Assembly (NCBI GenBank): GCA_031763025.1
Contig: JASSKH010000030.1
Coordinates: 2,239,197-2,303,196 of the forward strand
Direction: 5' to 3'
DNA: 64,000 bases
DNA from: Macrocystis pyrifera
Taxonomy: Eukaryota > Sar > Phaeophyceae > Laminariales > Laminariaceae
A program made the translations under genes and the position numbers. Positions within the stretch are counted from its first letter, which is position 1. Every line of letters starts with the position of its first letter. Below, piece after piece: positions 42,835 through 52,403 of this stretch. Under the pieces are notes generated by a model. It worked only from the letters and a program-made list of their open reading frames with translations, made no database searches and had not been told where the DNA came from.

Positions 42835-43836
42835 TTTCTTCACATTAAACCGTTCTTTCTACCCGTCGACATCCAGCACAACCAGTGTCCGTGCCGATTC
42901 TTCAATCCTAGAGAGATACACGTTCTGTGGTCACAAAGCTACGCCACAGAGATACTATGTTGCCACGTACGCAATGCAATGCTATGCCATCATACTGCAT
43001 ACGACAGGCACGACGTACCCATTCCATGACCTAAAGAAACGAAACGAAACAAAGAGAAAAAAAAAAAAAAAAAAAAACGAAGACAATTCGAAAGAGAAAA
43101 AGAAACAAGAGAAAAGAAACAAATATATACCTGGTATATATAACAACAAGCCATCGTGCCCCCCCCGCAGGGGATCTGGCAGACACTTGAAAAGAACGAG
43201 CTGGAAAAAAAAAAGAAAAAAGAAGAAAACACCACTATTAATAGTCGTCAACAGAGTAAGACTAAGAACCAAGGGAAATTAACAGGGAAACCAAACAAAG
43301 CACAAAGCATCCTCCAGGTAGCGGCAGCAGTTTATGGTACGAGTAGCGCAGCCAGGGTCTCCCTGCTGGCCCGCCTGGTACCTTGTTACCTTGTCTGCCA
43401 CCATCGTCCAGCGTTCGTCAACTATGCCCGGCCCCTCGGCGTCAGACAATACGAAACAAGAAAAGCAGGCTCGTCATCCACCCACGCCATACGACTCCAT
43501 CAATAAGGCCTATCAATCGGAGAAAGGAAGAGAAATAAAATAAAATGAAAATCACATAGGGTCAGCGCAAAAGAAGAAAATAAAATGAAACAAAAATAAA
43601 CAAAAACAACAGAGGAAGCCAAAGGAAAGACCACGTTCGAACCAGCTGCACCAGTTGGTGGTACGAGTAGTATAGGCATGTTCTACTTCTTAGTCTGCCA
43701 GGTACCTGGCTACCCTATCCGCCATCTCCTTCCTACTTTCGTCCACTGCAGTTTCCCTTCTACTCCTCTTCCCCCCCCCCCTCCGCATTCCCTTGGTCGG
43801 GTTTTCTGCTACTCCTCTTGTTGCCCCTCCTCCCCC
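42786..43836 (+). repeat. 1-kb dispersed repeat R, copy 1
   Basis: Starts with (GTT)n (42791-42830), then the core TTCTTCACATTAAACCGTTC ... CGTCGACATCCAGCACAACC ... CTACGCCACAGAGATA. It continues through an A-run, ATACCTGGTATA, GGGATCTGGCAGACACTTGA, GGTACGAGTAGCGCAGCCAG and a CT-rich end at GTTGCCCCTCCTCCCC. About 95% of its blocks reappear in the same order at 54946-55938. Lys- or Phe-rich frames across it come from homopurine tracts and are not genes. A run around 43326-43500 (TCTCCCTGCTGGCCCGCCTG) is coding-like in both copies but short. Confidence 0.8.
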
Positions 43837-43898
43837 CATTCCCTTGGACACCACACCCACGGCGGATGCGCGGCGCTGCCTACTCAGCTCACACAGCC

Positions 43899-44412
43899 TC
43901 AGCCTCGTGCCACCTCACCATGAACCGTTCGGCTACTTCGAGGATTCCCCGCCTTTTTTGCAGCAGTGGGCCACAGCGCGGTCTCAACTCCAAACACCAA
44001 GGGAGCAAGTTCCATTGACCCTTCGGTGGCTCGGAACTCCCTAAGGCCTTCGACTATGCATCTATGCCAAGTCTTAACCTGTCCGCCAGGTCTCGAGTTC
44101 TCCCCACCAGCAATCGTCCCGAACATTACCCGACTGGGTAATCGATCCTTGCTTTGCCGTGCCACCCCCCCCCCCGCGAAGAAGAGACGCCGTTTGCGGA
44201 TGATCGTTTCGATGCTCTCGTAACGTGTCACAACTTGAGGGCCTTCGCGTACGAGAGGGTGGCATGGTCAGTACGAAGTCGGCGCTGGAAGCCAAATGAC
44301 TCGCAACAGGGCTTGGTGGTGAGCCGTTCGAAGCTTTGGCAAAGTGTTCCGCTCTGAGGGTCCACGTCACACACCCGTACAGCAGGGTCTCAATCACCTC
44401 GGCCTTCAGCAT
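43899..44412 (-). pseudogene. LINE ORF2 C-terminal remnant
   Basis: The minus strand starts at 44412 with LKAEVIETLLYGCVTWTLRA (44409-44350), a signature of the C-terminal region of RTE/Jockey-type LINE RT proteins. After a frame change comes YESIETIIRKRRLFFAG (about 44222-44172), then QSKDRLPSRVMFGTIAGGEN and QVKTWHRCIVEGLREFRATE (44150-44040). A C-run (44165-44177) marks the frame-change site. The RT catalytic region is absent. It is a GC-rich LINE family different from family A. Confidence 0.8.
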
Positions 44413-44470
44413 TCAGACTTTCAGGCTGAGGGGGGCGGTCGTCCTATCATACAGCTCCGGACCGAACCGA

Positions 44471-44923
44471 CAGTTTGTTTCTTATATTTTTTTCTTGATT
44501 CTTTTTCTCTTTCGATTTGTCTTCTTTGTTCTTGTTTTTTTCCTTGTTTCGTTTCGTTTCTCTCTATCATGGAATGTGTATGTCGTCCCTGTCGTATCCA
44601 GTATGTATGATGAACATGGCATTGCATTGCCCACTGTGATTACTGCATACGTGGCAACGTCGTATCTCTGTTGTTGTTGTTGTTGTTGTTGTCGTTGTTG
44701 TTTTCTTCACATTAAACCGTTCTTGCTACCCGTCGACATCCAGCGCAACCAGTCAGTGTCCGTGCCGATTCTTTTTCACGCAGAACTTGTACGAGTATCT
44801 CTATGTTTGTTTGTGACCACACAGAATTTGTACCTCGCTACCAGGTAGTATTGAAGAATCGGCACGGACACCGGTCGTGCTGGATGTCGACGGGTAGAAA
44901 TAACGGTTTAATGTGAAGAACAC
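44471..44923. repeat. Rearranged, partly palindromic copies of repeat R core
   Basis: 44480-44660 is reverse-orientation repeat R (GTTTCGTTTCGTTTCTCTCT; ATGGAATGTGTATGTCGTCC). 44670-44823 is a forward (GTT)n plus core (TTCTTCACATTAAACCGTTC; CGTCGACATCCAGCGCAACC). 44812-44923 is the core again in reverse, ending GGTTTAATGTGAAGAACACA. The last two make a long palindrome. Confidence 0.7.
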
Positions 44924-45600
44924 ACACAAGACGGGTTTTATATGGACACATGGAGGAAATACAAGCAGTCGGTTTATGAGAAACACAATCTGAAGCTGCA
45001 GAATTCAAGGAGTATAAGCGTGTCTATATTGGGGAAACAATAAAAAAAAAATCGAGGTTGCAGGCATTTAATCAGTAATAGCTTGTCACGAGTGGGAAAA
45101 TTTATGCGGTGTATATATTTCATACCCGGTATAACTCTGTTTCATAAATATACGTATATATATACCCCGTGTCACTGACAGGGTAAAACGTATATATATC
45201 TGTCGTAGACCTCGGGACACGCATGCAAGGAAAGATATCTCTCAAAGTCATGCATGAAAGATCCCACCGGACTAGATCTCGGGTTGTTGATGTGTGTGTA
45301 TTCTTCACATTAAACCGTTTTTCTACTCGTCGACATCCAGCAAGCCCAGTGTCCGTGCTGATTATTCACCCTAGAAAGATACGAGCTCTGTGGTCACAGA
45401 CTACGACACAGAGACAACACAACGTAATGCATTAATAGCCCACGCATTACCATGCCTTCGCACTAGGTGCAGCCGCGACACAACATACATGCTTGCGCCA
45501 GCAACCAAAATACACCATAAAGAAAGAGAAGCAACGAAGAAACCAAACCGAAAAAGAAAAGGAGAATAATCCCAAATAAATAAATAAAAAGGAGGTTCCC
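44924..45600. repeat. Gene-free stretch with a further repeat R core at 45301-45415
   Basis: TTCTTCACATTAAACCGTTT ... CGTCGACATCCAGCAAGCCC ... CTACGACACAGAGA, preceded by GTGTGTGTA. Apart from this core nothing recognisable is seen; the frames here are A/T composition artefacts. Confidence 0.65.
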
Positions 45601-45960
45601 AGCATGCCTCGCCCCTCAAGCATACTATTAATCCCACGGTAACCGGTAACTCCAGAGTCGACCCGATCAGGTCCGGTCCTTTTGTGACCCCCTGAGGGCG
45701 GTGTCATTCTAAGAGCCTTGACTTGCTTGGGTCTGGCGATTCCTGATCCCTTGCAAAATACACAAAGGAACTCTGCTCGGCTCACGTCGGCCGGAACGAC
45801 CGCTACAAGGGACCCTCTCGCTTCGGGACCTCTCCACGGCGACTTATCCGCGACTATATCGACTCTAACGGCGAGCATATAGGCTTGTAACATTGGTGAC
45901 CACCGTGGGATTCGAACCCACGACTACGAAAACATGACGACCTGGAATCTCTGGCATTTG
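45600..45960 (-). pseudogene. Short GC-rich coding-like remnant with a tRNA-like T-arm
   Basis: The minus strand has GTGGGTTCGAATCCCACGGT (45923-45904), a perfect T-stem and loop of a tRNA, but the acceptor and D-arm partners are not in place. Downstream on the same strand an open stretch from 45893 (VAVVPADVSRAEFLCVFCKG, then TPPSGGHKRTGPDRVDSGVT) looks protein-like for about 90 codons. A tRNA-like start followed by a coding-like segment resembles a primer-binding or retroposon head, but no family is recognised. Confidence 0.3.
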
Positions 45961-46241
45961 GATACCAGTATCATCACTATATTGCTACATATAGAGATTA
46001 AATAATAAGGATATACGTCTATATTTTAGAGAGCAGAAAATCAACGGGGCGTGCGAGGACCAACATTCCATTAAGTAAGTAAGTCGTCATCAGTCGAGGC
46101 AGGTGGAGACACGTAATTATTGTTCATTTATTCGCGACCTTGAATTAATGTGCATTACATTTTCGGCGAATAGCGCGGACACGATATGATAAACAATACC
46201 AAGGTGCGAGTTACTGTATGTACTTAAGTTTGTTGTAAGGA

Positions 46242-46570
46242 TTTTTTTTTTTTTGTTAGTCACTTTTACTTGCCAGCCTAACTCGTATGAGGGGTTTACC
46301 CTCAGCGATCTTCTGGACAAGCCGTGGTCATAGGTGTCGTCCCTTCTCCCCCCCGGTATATGTGCCTTTATTTTTTTATCGCGTATAGGGTTCAGCATTC
46401 TCACTGCTCGTCGATTTTCATCGAATGTAGCTATTAATAGCTCACCACTCTCTCCTCGCGCTTTCTGCTAATCCTTTGTTTATGCAAGAAAAAGTCCCTA
46501 CTCGTACGAGCATGCACTCGGTGAGACTCGAACCCACGAAATTGATCTTGATAGGGACGCGGACCACCTA
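46242..46570 (-). mobile_element. tRNA-derived SINE family T, copy 2 (head replaced)
   Basis: Poly(A) as a T-run at 46242-46254, then the conserved SINE body and the B box (CGGTGAGACTCGAACCCACG on the plus strand). The head is cut at GGACCACCTA (46570), where the second tRNA-like family begins, so the two families are fused here. Confidence 0.75.
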
Positions 46571-47188
46571 TGTTAAGGTCTTAGTCCGTTGGGCTAAAGG
46601 TAAAATGCTAACCGATCGCCTACCCAATCTAAGCCTCATAACGCTGTCCCCCCCTGGAACGGACCGGATATACGGGTCGACGCGTGTGGCACCAACACGC
46701 GGTTCCAATTTCTGGGGATCCAGAAGTATTTTTTCAGATTCTTGACATGAGGAAATTTTCACTTTTCTTTTAAAAGTGATTTCAAGGTGGACGTGAGATT
46801 CGAACTCACGACCAACTACCCATGTTCTGCCGTCGTCGCCATTTGTTAAGGTCTTAGTCCGTTGGGCTAAAGGCAAAAGGTTGACCAATCGCCTACCCAA
46901 TCTAAGCCTCGTAACACCTACCTAGCCACCGGGGACGCCGACGCGTGACACCAACAACACGCGGTTCCAATTTCTGGGGATCCAGAAGTATTTTTTCAGA
47001 TTCTCCACATGAGGAAATTCACTTCATGGTGGACGTGAGATTCGAACTCACGACCAACTACCCATTCCATGTTCTGCCGTCTCGCCGTTTGTTAAGGTCT
47101 TCGTCCGTTGGGCTAAAGGTCAAAGGTTAACCAATCGCCTACCCAATATAAGCCTCATAACACCTACCTAGCCACCGGGGACGCCGGC
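46571..47188 (-). repeat. Tandem tRNA-headed units, family U
   Basis: Reverse complement of each unit starts GGCGTCCCCGGTGGCTAGGT, has GCCCAACGGACTAAGACCTT in the middle and GTGAGTTCGAATCTCACGTC as a perfect T-arm/B box. It then has a tail with TCTGAAAAAATACTTCTGGA and CAGAAATTGGAACCGCGTGT. One complete unit (about 47188-46941) is followed directly by a second (46940-46680) and a partial head. The first bases are shared with SINE family T, but the body is unrelated. Confidence 0.75.
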
Positions 47189-47457
47189 TATCAAATCATC
47201 CTGGGGTGGATAATCGATCGGTATCTTACCCCTCCTATTGGTAGCTCAGGTTCCCCAGGTATTGATTGGAGCGAGGCGGGTAGGTCAGCGTACGGCCGTA
47301 TACGGTACCGACGCCCCAAAGATCCCGCCGTTCAGAGGGGGGGGGGGTGTTAAAAGGATTACTCTGCTGGGTATTCGATTGGTCTCTTGCCCCTATACTG
47401 TATAGCTCAGTAGGTAATCACGATATTGATGAATACGCCGGATCAGCTGCTGTGAAC

Positions 47458-47841
47458 ATCGAATCTCATTTTTTTTTTTTTTTTTATCACTTTTACTTTT
47501 ACCGGTACTTTCCAACCTTAACTCGTACGAGGTTTTACCCTCAGCAATCTTCCAGACAAGCCGTGGTCACAAGTGTCGTCTGGTGTCGTCTCTTCTCCCC
47601 CCGGGTACGTGCCTTTAGTTTTTATCGCGCATAGGGTTCAGCATTCCCTCTGCTCGTCGATTCTCATCGAATGTACAGCTAACTCACTCTCTCGCGCTTT
47701 CCGCTAATAATCAATTTTATGCAAGAAAGAGTCCCTACGAGCATCCACTCGGTGAGACTCGAACCCACGAAGAAATTGATCTTGACAGGCTCGCGTTCCA
47801 CCTACCTACCAAGCCACCGGGGACACCGATCGAATCTCATT
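47458..47841 (-). mobile_element. tRNA-derived SINE family T, copy 3, with 13-bp target duplication
   Basis: SINE 47471-47828 on the minus strand: A-box head GGTGTCCCCGGTGGCTTGGT, B box, body as in the other copies, and a poly(A) tail (T-run 47469-47486). It is flanked by ATCGAATCTCATT at 47458-47470 and again at 47829-47841, an exact 13-bp duplication. This shows integration by target-primed reverse transcription and fixes the element's ends. Small duplications such as TGGTGTCGTC (about 47571-47588) are inside. Confidence 0.92.
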
Positions 47842-47891
47842 GTTTGAAATTAATTGTGTAAAAATATATGTAGTATGGTACTCGTAGTAGG

Positions 47892-48009
47892 TATTACGGG
47901 GGATCATATAGTATAAATAGGACCTACGGTATACACAAAAACCTACATATATTTAGCTATTTTACTAACAACGATATTTGGTCCCATTTAATATGCCCCC
48001 CCGCAATAT
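47892..48009 (+). mobile_element. MITE family 1, copy 5
   Basis: TATTACGGGGGATCATATAG ... AATATGCCCCCCCGCAATAT. The ends have several substitutions, the body is typical. Confidence 0.75.
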
Positions 48010-48054
48010 AGGACTTCAACCTACATTTTCTGATGCTCCTCGTCCTGAACCGCA

Positions 48055-49152
48055 TGTTAAGATCAAGGTCGGGACACTTTGTAGCGCTGGACAGCTTCGC
48101 CTATTAAGCCGGTACTCGTTGGTACTCACGTACGTGTGTTGTTTGCTTAGAGATAGATAAGTCTTAGAGCAGCTGTATTCCTTGAGTGCACGGGGAGACT
48201 GAGACCCAAGCTCGTGACTCGCTGGGAAAACCCCTGGTTTGCCACATAAAATACGCCCCCCAAGTACTACAGATACGATCCCAATACCTGAACCCAGGTC
48301 ATTTTACCGGGCTCTTTCAGTCTCATGCAAGACAGTATCATAACACTGGCCCATTCTGATGAGCCGTTTACGCAGAATTATAGGAAATTCATGGGAAACC
48401 CCAATTCCACGAATAGAACATGAGTGAAAGATGTGGCTCCTCAAAACCCACTCCCACACTTCTGAACAGCGAGGTAAAACGAAGCCGGCAAGGTACGTCA
48501 AAAAAATTGAGAAAGGAAGGCCTATTGACTGTAAAGGACTGGAAGAATTCGTCAACGAAAGCCATCGCCATGCCACGCAACGGGGGGGGGGCGAGAATGT
48601 GTCTATGGCAAAGCGAAAAGTGAACTCCAAGAACGAGAAGAAAGATAACACGGATTGATCCACGAACCGCCTTAACCCAGCCCACAACTCCGGAAACATG
48701 TCCTGTCTCACAAAATGAGTTACCCGATTACCCAGACCCGCGCCGATACTGAGCGGGGAGGTAGGCAGGACAAAATACGCAAAGCCCATCCCCAACCTAG
48801 GCCAAGAAAAACAAACCAGGAACATACCGAGCAGTAAAAATAAACCTGACTGTCCTGCCGACGACGCCACTTACTTGTTAAGATCAAGGTAGGGATATAG
48901 ATACACAGGTTTGCCTACTACGCCGGTACTCGTTGGTATTCACGTGCGTTGTTTGCTTAGAGATAGAAGAAGAGTAGCTTTATTCCTTGAGTGGCACGCG
49001 AAGACTGAGACCCAAGCTCGTGGCTCGCTGGGAAAACCCCTGGTTTTTCATCAAAGGTATGCCCCCCAAGTTCTACAAATACGATCCCAATACCTGAACC
49101 CAGGTAATTACCGGGCTTTCAGCCTCATTCTAGACGGCAGTACGTCATAACA
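48055..49152 (-). mobile_element. LTR element reduced to two LTRs and a short interior
   Basis: Left LTR 48055-48345 and right LTR 48876-49152, both reverse orientation, begin TGTTAAGATCAAGG and end TAACA, and are clearly related to the LTR of the gypsy element at 11760-22281. The interior (48346-48875) is only 530 bp and non-coding. It matches the 3' non-coding region of the gypsy element in reverse, so gag and pol are entirely missing. Reading the minus strand, the right LTR is followed by AGTAAGTGGCGTCGTCGG (probable primer binding site). This is a non-autonomous deletion derivative of the same family. No clean target duplication: right flank is a C-run. Confidence 0.85.
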
Positions 49153-50157
49153 CCCCCCCCCCCCCCCAAATATGACCTTCGAGCATAACTATATACCACA
49201 ACACCAATCGCAGAGCCTGCCAAAATAAATACCAGGCATGTACCTGGTAGTAGGTGATGTATTACGACTGAAATTGAAAAAACACAAACAGCGTTCCAAC
49301 TATATCGGAAGTTTCCTCGTGTACTTCTTTCATTGACAGAGGCGTCATCGTTCAGGAAACAAATGCCTCAGGTAATGGCCAAAAAGTGTTACTGGGAATA
49401 TGCCCGTATCGTAGCACGTGCCTTCCCATGCATGGCATATCATACTACTACTAGCTGTTACAGTTGGTACGTGGGCTTTGTATATCTCTGGTAGCTATAT
49501 GGGCTCCGTACGCATGCCAGTAACAGTCAATGTCCGTGTCTGTCTGTCTCTAGAGCTCTCTGTCTCTCTGTCTGTATTTAGAACCCATAGACACCTACCT
49601 GTACAGCGCAGCAACACACGCGATCGTTCTAATAAATTACGGTGTGTCTTTGGGTGTGCGCAACATCGAGACAACAATGAAGACCGCTCGCGGCTCATCA
49701 TCGCCGCAAGTTCGATACTACTACTACCATACTGCTGATGATGCATGCTGCTGTACCACAGATACACATACATACCAAGATACCATACACGATATATTGC
49801 AATATTCATTGTGCTACGTTTTTTCCTCCGCTCTCTCAGAGAGTGTTGTGTGCAGATACGTGCACATAATATATATATATCCACAATCAACCGCCTGGTC
49901 AGCACGATGACAAGTAGCAATCATTTTGAGCCACACGAGTGATTGTGACGGGAAATGTGAAGCAAAAAACGATTTGGAAGAAAATAACACGTAGTTTTCT
50001 GCCTCCGGCGGCGCCTCCACCAGCAGCCCCCCTCCCCCGGCCACCACAGCCACAGGGAGGGATGACGGTTGGCCTTGCTACAGGCATATGACTCGCTCCG
50101 CTCGAACCCAGTACGATGCATCGTCATAAGTTTCAAGTGTGTATATGTATATACCAA
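49153..50157. other. Gene-free stretch
   Basis: A C-run at 49153-49167, CTGTCTGT tracts near 49534-49570, and overlapping AT-rich frames without protein character. Confidence 0.5.
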
Positions 50158-50329
50158 AGATGTCAGGAGACAACAGCACTTTCACCCCTGGACGAAGAGC
50201 AACTTTGTCTTGACGTATGCCTTGACTAACACCACACCATTATTATTAGGTTTTGGTACTGAATACTCGGCCCTATTATACGCCGTTGACAGCGCACGTT
50301 CTGCCTTGCTTTTGACATGTGTCTCCTGA
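50158..50329. mobile_element. MITE family 5 (AAGATGTCAGGAGAC ends), copy 1
   Basis: AAGATGTCAGGAGACAACAG at the left and TGTCTCCTGACCTCTTTGT at the right form the inverted ends. The left half (CAGCACTTTCACCCCTGGAC; ATGCCTTGACTAACACCA) matches the element at 55949-56059. Confidence 0.6.
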
Positions 50330-50442
50330 CCTCTTTGTGATGCGTATATACTACATACAGTACTGTGACGGTCGATGTCAACGGCGAGCAACATTATTAT
50401 TATGTATACTCGTATAACGTACGTGATGTTCGTATAGTAGCC

Positions 50443-50777
50443 GGCGTCCCCGGTGGCTTGGTAGGTGGTCCGCGTGCCTGTCAAGATCAATTTCGTGGGT
50501 TCAAGTCCCCCCGAGTTCATGTTCATAGGGACTTTTTCTTGCATAAAAAATTGATAAGCGGAAAGCGCGGAAGCGTGAGTTGGCTACATTCGATGAAAAT
50601 CGACGAGCAGTGGGAATGCTGAACCCTATGCGCGATAAAAACTAAAGGCACGTACCGGGGGGGAGAAGGGACGACACCTGTGACCACGGCTTGTCCAGAA
50701 GACCGTCGAGGGTAAAACCTCCTACGAGTGGGCTGGGAAGTAAAAGTGATGGATAAAAAAAAAAAAAAAGAAAAAAA
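50443..50777 (+). mobile_element. tRNA-derived SINE family T, copy 4
   Basis: The only plus-strand copy: GGCGTCCCCGGTGGCTTGGT (A-box-like TGGCTTGGTAGG), TGGGTTCAAGTCCCCCCGAG (B box), body with GCATAAAAAATTGATAAGCG and TGACCACGGCTTGTCCAGAA. It ends in an A-run broken by one G (50755-50777). No clear target duplication. Confidence 0.85.
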
Positions 50778-50929
50778 GTAGTAGTACGTACTGAAACTGT
50801 GCCGACTGGAACCGGTTACCGTGGTTCGATCCCTTGGCTTCTACCGTTCCCCCCTATGATACCCCCCCCTCCCATGTATACCCAAAAGAAACGCCTCGCC
50901 GCGCCAAAAATGACCGGTCACATTTGCAT

Positions 50930-51035
50930 TATAATGAGGCGCGCGAAGCGCGCAAAAAGCGGGCGAGCCATTTTTTCTTGGAATTTTCCAAGAAAAACAT
51001 TTTTTTTCTATTCCAAGAAAAAAAAAGCCTCTTCA
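50930..51035. other. Cluster of short hairpins
   Basis: GGCGCGCGAAGCGCGC (50938-50952), TTCTTGGAATTTTCCAAGAA (50976-50995) and a third arm TTCCAAGAAAAAAAAAGCC (51011) follow each other. The arms of the second and third hairpins are related. Unknown role. Confidence 0.45.
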
Positions 51036-51049
51036 TAGCGGCTCGGATA

Positions 51050-52200
51050 CGAGCGTGGGGTAGGTGACAGCAGCAGCAGCAGTAGATGTTCGTTCGTGTT
51101 GGTTCAGCACAAAAGTTGTGCATGATGCATCGCAGATATGACTACTGCAGGTATTGCTGAGGTCGCGCCTCATTACCACCAATTACTAGTAAGGCCACAT
51201 ATAATCGTGGCCGTCGCGTGCTGAACATTGCGGACGATCCGGAAGCGGTCAGGATCGAGCCATCTATATATTATAGTATACGATATAAACCCAGCATATT
51301 TTGCTGGTGGCTTCACATGTTTTCCAAACAAGAACAGGGAAACTCGCCCAGCTACACACTACACACAGACAGAGCCGAGACAGAGTCGAGAATACATTTC
51401 GTAGACCAGTCTGAGAGTCGAGGTCGAGATCCCTCTGCCTTGTACATTGAGCCGGTTATGACAAGTGACACGTAAAAAAAATGTATTTTCCAGGACTGGA
51501 GATATTTAGGTCGAAGGGTTAACCATTTTTTTAGAACAAATATTACCAGAGGCGCCAGAGGGCCGAAGTAGTATTTTATTATTAAAATGGGGATAAAAAA
51601 ACTCCTACCTGGTATGTATTATGATTAAAATACTACTATTAATACTACTGCTGTACTGGCTGGTGGTAATATGCGGCTCAACTGCTGCTGCTGTCTGCGC
51701 TATGCTGCTGTTCTGTATCGAGCGCGCTCGTATCGTACCGGTACAAAACTCTCTGTGTGTGTCGCACGCAACATACTGCTCGCTGCTGGGTGGTGCTGTG
51801 TGCATACGAGTGGTTGGTATCATACAGCACAGCAGTAGTAGAAGTAGGGCCGTCGTCGTGATGACAAGAACTTCGTACAAATATCAATATTCATGCATAT
51901 AGAGTCGGTAGATTGGTTGATTCTCGACGAAAATTCAGGCGGGTTCTTGGTCGTTAGGTGTGGTGATTTGTGCCGTTCGTTTTCCCTCCAGACCAAGAAT
52001 TAATTTGTTTTTCCCATTATTTTTTTCCCTGCTCTTTCGCAGCACCCGTTCAAAACACAAGTACTGCTGTATCACTATTATTATATTAATGATTTCCAAA
52101 CTCCGGAGAAGGTTCCCAAGAAATCTCCAGTTCTACGTGCAAGCCATCACTGATCAGCAACATCAGATTCTACGTGTGTATGATGCGAAATGAAAAATCC
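51050..52200. other. Gene-free stretch upstream of the secreted-protein gene
   Basis: (CAG)n at 51070-51082; AT-rich, with overlapping frames only. No TATA element that I would trust before 52404. Confidence 0.4.
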
Positions 52201-52403
52201 CGTTTCATCAGGCAATCTTTTTCCCTTATTTGCCCACCACTTTGGCCCTGTTCTGATTACTCTTCGACCGCCACCACCACCACACTCGTCACTCTACCTC
52301 CCCACAGCACAGCAGCAGCAACAGCAACAGAGAGCCCTTGCACCTCTGCTCTCCCTCCAACTTATCCGGCAGGCCAATCTCTACTACACGACAGACTCTC
52401 ACC

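Noticed and set aside
42972..43282. Lys-rich (plus) and Phe-rich (minus) frames
   Set aside because: Products of A- and GAAA-rich tracts within repeat R; the second copy at 54946-55938 has indels that break the frame.
46571..47188. Functional tRNA genes
   Set aside because: The T-arms are perfect, but no acceptor stem closes at tRNA length and the heads are shared with a SINE; called tRNA-derived repeats instead.
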